DNA from: Zanthoxylum bungeanum
Taxonomy: Eukaryota; Streptophyta; Magnoliopsida; Sapindales; Rutaceae
Assembly: GCA_019454045.1 (NCBI GenBank)
Contig: SKCR01033449.1
Location: 1 to 64,000 of the forward strand
Reading direction: 5' to 3'
DNA length: 64,000 nt
The notes beneath the pieces are model-generated. The model worked only from the letters and a program-made list of their open reading frames with translations, was not told where the DNA came from and did not search any database. This document shows positions 59,550 to 64,000 of the stretch, piece after piece; position 1 is the first letter of the stretch, and every line of letters begins with the position of its first letter. The translations under genes and the position numbers were made by a program.

Positions 59550-61442
59550 TGTTGGATAATTATGACCAATAGCATCACTATTTGTACAGAACATGGTGTT
59601 GTTGTACAAATTAACTATGTGATAAAGGAAATTGCTCTTTTATCATTTGTAATTAGATTACCCGGATATATAAATGATAAAAGTCCATATGATTAGTACC
59701 AAATTAATAAGATATGAGACAATATTAATCCACTAAGGTTTAATCATTAAATATCCCTAGTCGTAGTATTATCGAGACTGGACATCGATAATGCGGAATA
59801 GACTAGTATTGCACTTGTGCGCGTTGTGGGAGCATAACAGCATAGTTCTCATATATTTAAGTATTGGATACTTATGCAAGTGTGATAGGAGGTTGTTTTT
59901 ACCGATGGTACGGGAACAGCTTCGCTCTGGATAGACCCCTCGAAATTCCATTTGTAGTATGACTATGTGTCAATGGGAATCCGAATCAGGGTAGGTGCAT
60001 TTGGTCTTAACATGAGACTTGCATCGCTAATACTAGTGACAATCAATATACTTTGGTTTTGATCATTCAAGGCTTTAGCAGGTTATGTGTACGCCTCTTC
60101 TGGGTATATTGAGGATCGTAGTGTATTGGGTGTGATGTCAAGATGGAAGTATCACTCCAGTCATATGGAGATGATGATCACGTAAGATACGGAACTAGTA
60201 CTCTTTTGTATTGCAGTCATCGGGATAATATGACTAGGTCATGTTTATCCTATTATAGAGACTAGTTACCAGAGATCCGATATATGTTTCGTACGGGGCA
60301 GACACAATTCCAGCCCCAGGCCTAGCATGTGACATTCGATACTGGATCGTAATACGCAATACTACGTATACTACGCCTGACATAGATTACATATTCCTTA
60401 AAAGAATATTTATGGAGAATTGGGAAGGCACGACGCTTTGCTAGAAGCCAACCATGTCTTGTAAATCGGTAAGAGCGTGGTACTAGGTACGCACGTATTC
60501 AGATATTTCGATGACCGGATTTACTGCCAACATATCCAGGGATCTCATGGGTCGCTTCCCGCAGATTCACCGATGACGTATGATTCAAACATAATTAATC
60601 TGGGATTAATAATGAGAGAGAGAAAATTAATCTAAGATTAATTACGGAGAAATTTTATCTGGGATAAAATACTATTAGAAGAGAGAGACCGATTAATTTG
60701 GAATTAATCGATAAAATAATATATTCGATATATTAAATGAAATTATATTTCGACGCTGAATTAGAATTAGATTTTAATTCGGGCAAACGAATTAATTTAG
60801 AATTAATTTGCGAGCGATGTGAATAGTAATTTTGCTAGGCATAATTATTTAATTAGATTTGATTTAATTACGTCACAACGGAAAATTCGTTAATTCAGAA
60901 TTATCAAACCCGAGCCAGGGATGTGTTGCGGGCCCACTCGTATTTTGAATCAAGTGGGGCCCACATATCACATCACTAGTCATTCATTCACCTTTCTGGT
61001 GATGGAAGTTAGTGAATGAAATCATGGTAACTTGTTTTACACACAAGTTGAAAGGTGATTGACTTTATACCAACTTTGGTATATCTTTTATTTTAATTTT
61101 GGAAATCAAAATAAGTCATTTTTTACTCATCTCTCTTCTCTCCCATCTCTCATTTAACAAGGGACAAGGTGAAAATTGTGGCAATTTTTTATAGATGCTA
61201 GCACATCCAAGGAGTCTTACAAAGGTGATAGGGAAACATATCAATGAGTTTGGAATTCAAGGAGATGCTTGGAAGCTTTACATACATCAAAGGGGAGCTT
61301 GGAGCACAACACAAAGGCTTGGAATTTTTGTTATCTCCTACATCCAAAACTGATCAAAGCGAGTATTTTCCGCATTCTTACTTTGTTTTATTCACATGAT
61401 TTCTTGCTTAATTGATCTTGTTTTGACCTAGAAAACCCAACA
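59550..61442 (+). mobile_element. 3' LTR of C2 (1893 bp)
   Basis: Polypurine tract agtgggagat (59540-59549) directly precedes TGTTGGATAATT. It ends AAAACCCAACA, then gtttc. It keeps the 302 bp (60140-60441) that were lost from the 5' LTR at the C1 deletion. Confidence 0.94.
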
Positions 61443-61447
61443 GTTTC

Positions 61448-61822
61448 GGGGCTCGTTTTGGTCTCGTGATAATCCGGAATTTTTAGGAAACACATAGGGG
61501 TTTTTTGGGATTGCATTGGGGCTGTTTTTTTTTTTTTGAAAAATCAGACCTGAAAATGTCACTGCAATCCACGAAAATTTAGGACCTTTTTGGTTGTGTT
61601 TTAGGCGCACTTGGTGTTTAAAAAAATAGTCTGGTTTTGCACTGCTGTTCGGGGACTATTCCGGAGGCTGTTTCGGGGATGAAATTTTGTTAAAAACAGT
61701 TGCAAAATTTCAGTGGTATTACTGGTCACATTCGGCCACTCGAAAGGAAGGGCAGAAAAAAATGTCAAGTCTGATCCGTGTGCCTAAGCCGTTTTCACTG
61801 CGCAATGAAAGCGTTTACTACA
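61448..61822 (+). mobile_element. 5' LTR of C3, second part (375 bp)
   Basis: Continues C3's LTR after C2 and the second gtttc, to TTTACTACA. A T-run (61526-61539) and ggggctgtttttt words occur; the 60-codon minus frame is meaningless. Confidence 0.85.
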
Positions 61823-61824
61823 AT

Positions 61825-61836
61825 TGGTATCATAGC
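61825..61836 (+). other. Primer binding site of C3
   Basis: tggtatcatagc, two bases behind the LTR end; one change (G to T) from the tRNA-Met type site. Confidence 0.85.
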
Positions 61837-63492
61837 AAGGTTGAAAAATGTTCTTAACCTTTCTCCTTTTTCATTTAAAGTTTCTGTTTTTATATATTTA
61901 TATGAGTTATAAATATTGATATGCATGTTTAGATAAGTAGGCACAAAATAATATTCATGTGATGAATGATTATTGTTTTTCAAGTGATGAATGGATTTTG
62001 CACTGGTCATAAATTTTTTTGGCTTTTATTTTTATGTTAGTTTTGATTTTGGGATGTAAGGCCATAAGGCCATTGTTTACAATTGTTGTATTTTTATTTT
62101 CTAATGTAAAATTTCAATTGTTGTAATTTGGAGCACCGAAGTCGCAAAAGGAGCCAACACCACATTGAAGCTTGATTTGAAGACCAATGGATGCCTTGCG
62201 AATTTTTGTACTAATTAGATTAGTATAGGAAAAATAAGAGCCCAGTAAATGCAAAATATTTTTATGTTATATGTATGTTTAAACATGTCATATAGCTTAG
62301 GGTGCCTACTCTTGCATTTCACATGCCATAACATACATTGGATGCATAATCATCATAGACATGAAATCGATTTTATGTGATTTAAAATGTTTAAATTAGA
62401 ATATGATATGCATGGAAAATAATTAATTGGATTAATTGGTTTTATGGTTTAAAATTTGAATTCTAATATATTGGGCTTAATAAGTGCATAATAAATTCAA
62501 TTGGTATATAGGATGGAAACCCGGACATAAATTGCACAGCCAAATCTGAATGGACGGTAATATTATCTTCACTCGGGATATAATTCCACGACCATTGGAT
62601 TTTATAACGCACTAAGATTAATTAAATAGTTTAATATAAATCTTGACCTTTTTCGGATTCTAAAATTTTAAACCAATTAGTGATCTAGTATTTTAAAAGT
62701 TAAAATATAATAGGTCACTAATACCACTCTAATTAAATTAGTTTAATTGAGTAATACAATTAGTTTAGACTAATGGAAATTAGTGATATAAATTTTAAGA
62801 GTTACAATTGGTTAGGTCACTAATGGTGTATTAGTGTAAATAGGAGTTATGATTTAGCGGCCATGAATTTCTTCACACTAGTTAAATTAAAATATTAGAT
62901 ATTTTATAAATAGAAACCTTAAACTCAAAATAGTGAGTGGAAAAGGGATATACGACAATATATCCCGCGATCTCTGATGTTAGTCCGAAAACGTGAGATT
63001 CAAAAGGCACCTCGTGACGGATTTGTTTTTGTCCCCCTGCGGATGGTGTCCATTTTGAGTCAATATCAAGTTTGGATTCTGAGAGGATAGAGATTCTAGA
63101 TGTATCTGGTGAACTGACCTACCCTACGGTGACACTTCACTAGTTAAGTCCACGGGTCCACAAACGATGGGTCACACTTACAAAGGAATGATTAACTATT
63201 AATCTAAATTCCTTGATCGAATCAAATGATAGTTGGTTAATATAGAAATAAGAGTTATTACCGCATATATTAATCAATTGAGATTGTCTCGATCTATCAT
63301 GCAAATACTTGACCTACCCTATGGCGGCACTTATTTGTAGGATGATAGATTTCCGAGGCATAGTAATTCTCTTAGGTTTCTAATTTATTATTCATGGTTC
63401 ATGCATCAAGTTTAATTTTATGCCAAAATTGTTTGATAATTTTAATATGCGATGAATGAATGTTAAATACATGTTTATTATATTTTTCAACC
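61837..63492 (+). other. Leader of C3, noncoding
   Basis: 1.65 kb of AT-rich DNA between primer site and gag. Notable are the 88-bp module (62503-62590) and a twice-used phrase gacctaccct.cgg.g.cact (63115 and 63311). No gene. Confidence 0.7.
62503..62590 (+). other. 88-bp module shared with Gyp-A and Gyp-B LTRs
   Basis: Starts ggtatataggatggaaaccc and ends cgggatataattccacg. About 11 differences in 88 positions from 45730-45817 in the Gyp-A LTR. Other copies: 52303-52390 (+), 23882-23969 (-), 32424-32511 (-). All are 88 bp with no similarity outside. Role unknown. Confidence 0.85.
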
Positions 63493-64000
63493 ATGGTTTC
63501 TCCGATTATTTCCATACTCTCAAATGATAAATTAACGGGAGAAAACTATGTTAAGTAGAAAAGTAGCATGAACGCTATCCCGGTCTGTGAAGACCTAAAG
63601 TTTGTCCTGACGGAGGAGTGTCCTCCCGAGCCAGCCAGAAATATTGGCCAAGCTGTAAACGATGCCTACCAGAAATAGGCCGAAGCTAATGAGAAAGCCC
63701 GCTGCTATTTGTTAGCATGGATGTATGCAGTTCTTGCTGCAAAGCATGAACCTATGGCTTTAGCATCTCAGATGATGAAGCCATTGCAGGGCATGTTCGG
63801 GCAGCCTTCGGAGCGTCCACATCATGAGGCTATGGTCTCAGTGATGACTGCTAGGATGAAGGATGTGACATCAGTCCGAGAGCACATCTTGAGGATGATG
63901 ACCTATCTCAACACTGCTATAACCCATGGAGCTCGTATTGACGAGCGTAGCCAGGTGACCATGATTATGGAAACTCTTTTGAAGAGTTTTCTGCACTTTA
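63493..64000 (+). pseudogene. Copia gag of C3, broken, cut by the window edge
   Basis: Starts MVSPIISILSNDKLTGENYVK, the standard Copia gag opening, with a TAG where a tryptophan is expected after NYVK. A second TAG follows DAYQK, again where a tryptophan would fit. Between and after these the frame is open to the window end, with ARCYLLAWMYAVL, MMKPLQGMFGQPSE and SVREHILRMMTYLN, matching the UBN2 domain. The two stops are both explained by TGG to TAG changes, the product of deamination of a methylated C on the other strand. The remainder and pol are beyond the window. Confidence 0.85.

Larger units (their letters stand above)
22670..61442 (+). mobile_element. Copia element C2 with nested C1 and Gyp-A
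   Basis: 5' LTR pieces at 22670-23258 and 43205-44258, primer site 44260-44271, decayed gag-pol 56340-59520, polypurine tract 59540-59549, 3' LTR 59550-61442. Both outer flanks are gtttc (22665-22669 and 61443-61447), a perfect 5-bp target duplication, proving that 38.8 kb belong to one insertion. It contains C1 in its 5' LTR and Gyp-A directly behind the primer site. Confidence 0.92.
20890..64000 (+). mobile_element. Copia element C3, contains C2, runs off the right edge
   Basis: The 5' LTR starts TGTTGGGATATATGACC at 20890 inside C4's gag (left flank cttcc, 20885-20889). It is split by C2 (22670-61442) and resumes at 61448, ending TACTACA at 61822; without C2 it is about 2155 bp. A primer site, long leader and decayed gag follow. 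The 3' part is outside the window. Confidence 0.85.

Overview
This window comes from a flowering plant, most likely a eudicot. It has one single-repeat MYB gene with an ordinary plant intron, and almost everything else is LTR-retrotransposon DNA with tRNA-Met-type primer sites and long AT-rich spacers. The species cannot be named from the sequence. There are no rRNA, tRNA or CRISPR features.

Layout. 1-2345: decayed Gypsy remnant (Tat/Ogre-like, minus strand) with tandem repeats. 2346-3860: the host gene, a CCHC-knuckle/SHAQKYF MYB factor (2800-3771, one intron). 3858-5518: AT-rich spacer. 5519-6290: one end of a CACTA DNA transposon. 6290-7890: SIRE/Maximus-like Copia remnant. 7892-17235: pieces of minus-strand chromovirus-type Gypsy elements, broken by a solo Copia LTR (11392-14445).

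From 17236 to the right edge the window is one nested stack, solved from LTR ends, primer sites, polypurine tracts and 5-bp target duplications. Copia C4 (from 17236) was hit in its gag by Copia C3 (from 20890, runs off the right edge). C3's 5' LTR was hit by Copia C2 (22670-61442, duplication gtttc). C2's 5' LTR was hit by Copia C1 (23259-43204, minus strand, right end deleted). C1's 3' LTR was hit by Gyp-B (23373-34133, minus strand, duplication gcaac). C2 also received Gyp-A just behind its primer site (44367-53768, duplication gtatg). C4 itself sits inside an older chromovirus LTR. All Copia coding regions are decayed.

Gyp-A and Gyp-B are related, Ogre/Tat-like, and have no polymerase genes: Gyp-A keeps only a broken gag, Gyp-B only a gag remnant. 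Both carry large tandem-repeat blocks before the 3' LTR. Gyp-B also holds the most notable item in the window: an intact, intronless 217-codon LOG-family ORF (cytokinin-activating enzyme family, 28781-29434) followed by a short poly(A) run, which suggests a processed gene copy carried by a retrotransposon. A second unexpected item is an 88-bp module found in all four Gyp-A/Gyp-B LTRs and also in the leader of the unrelated Copia element C3.
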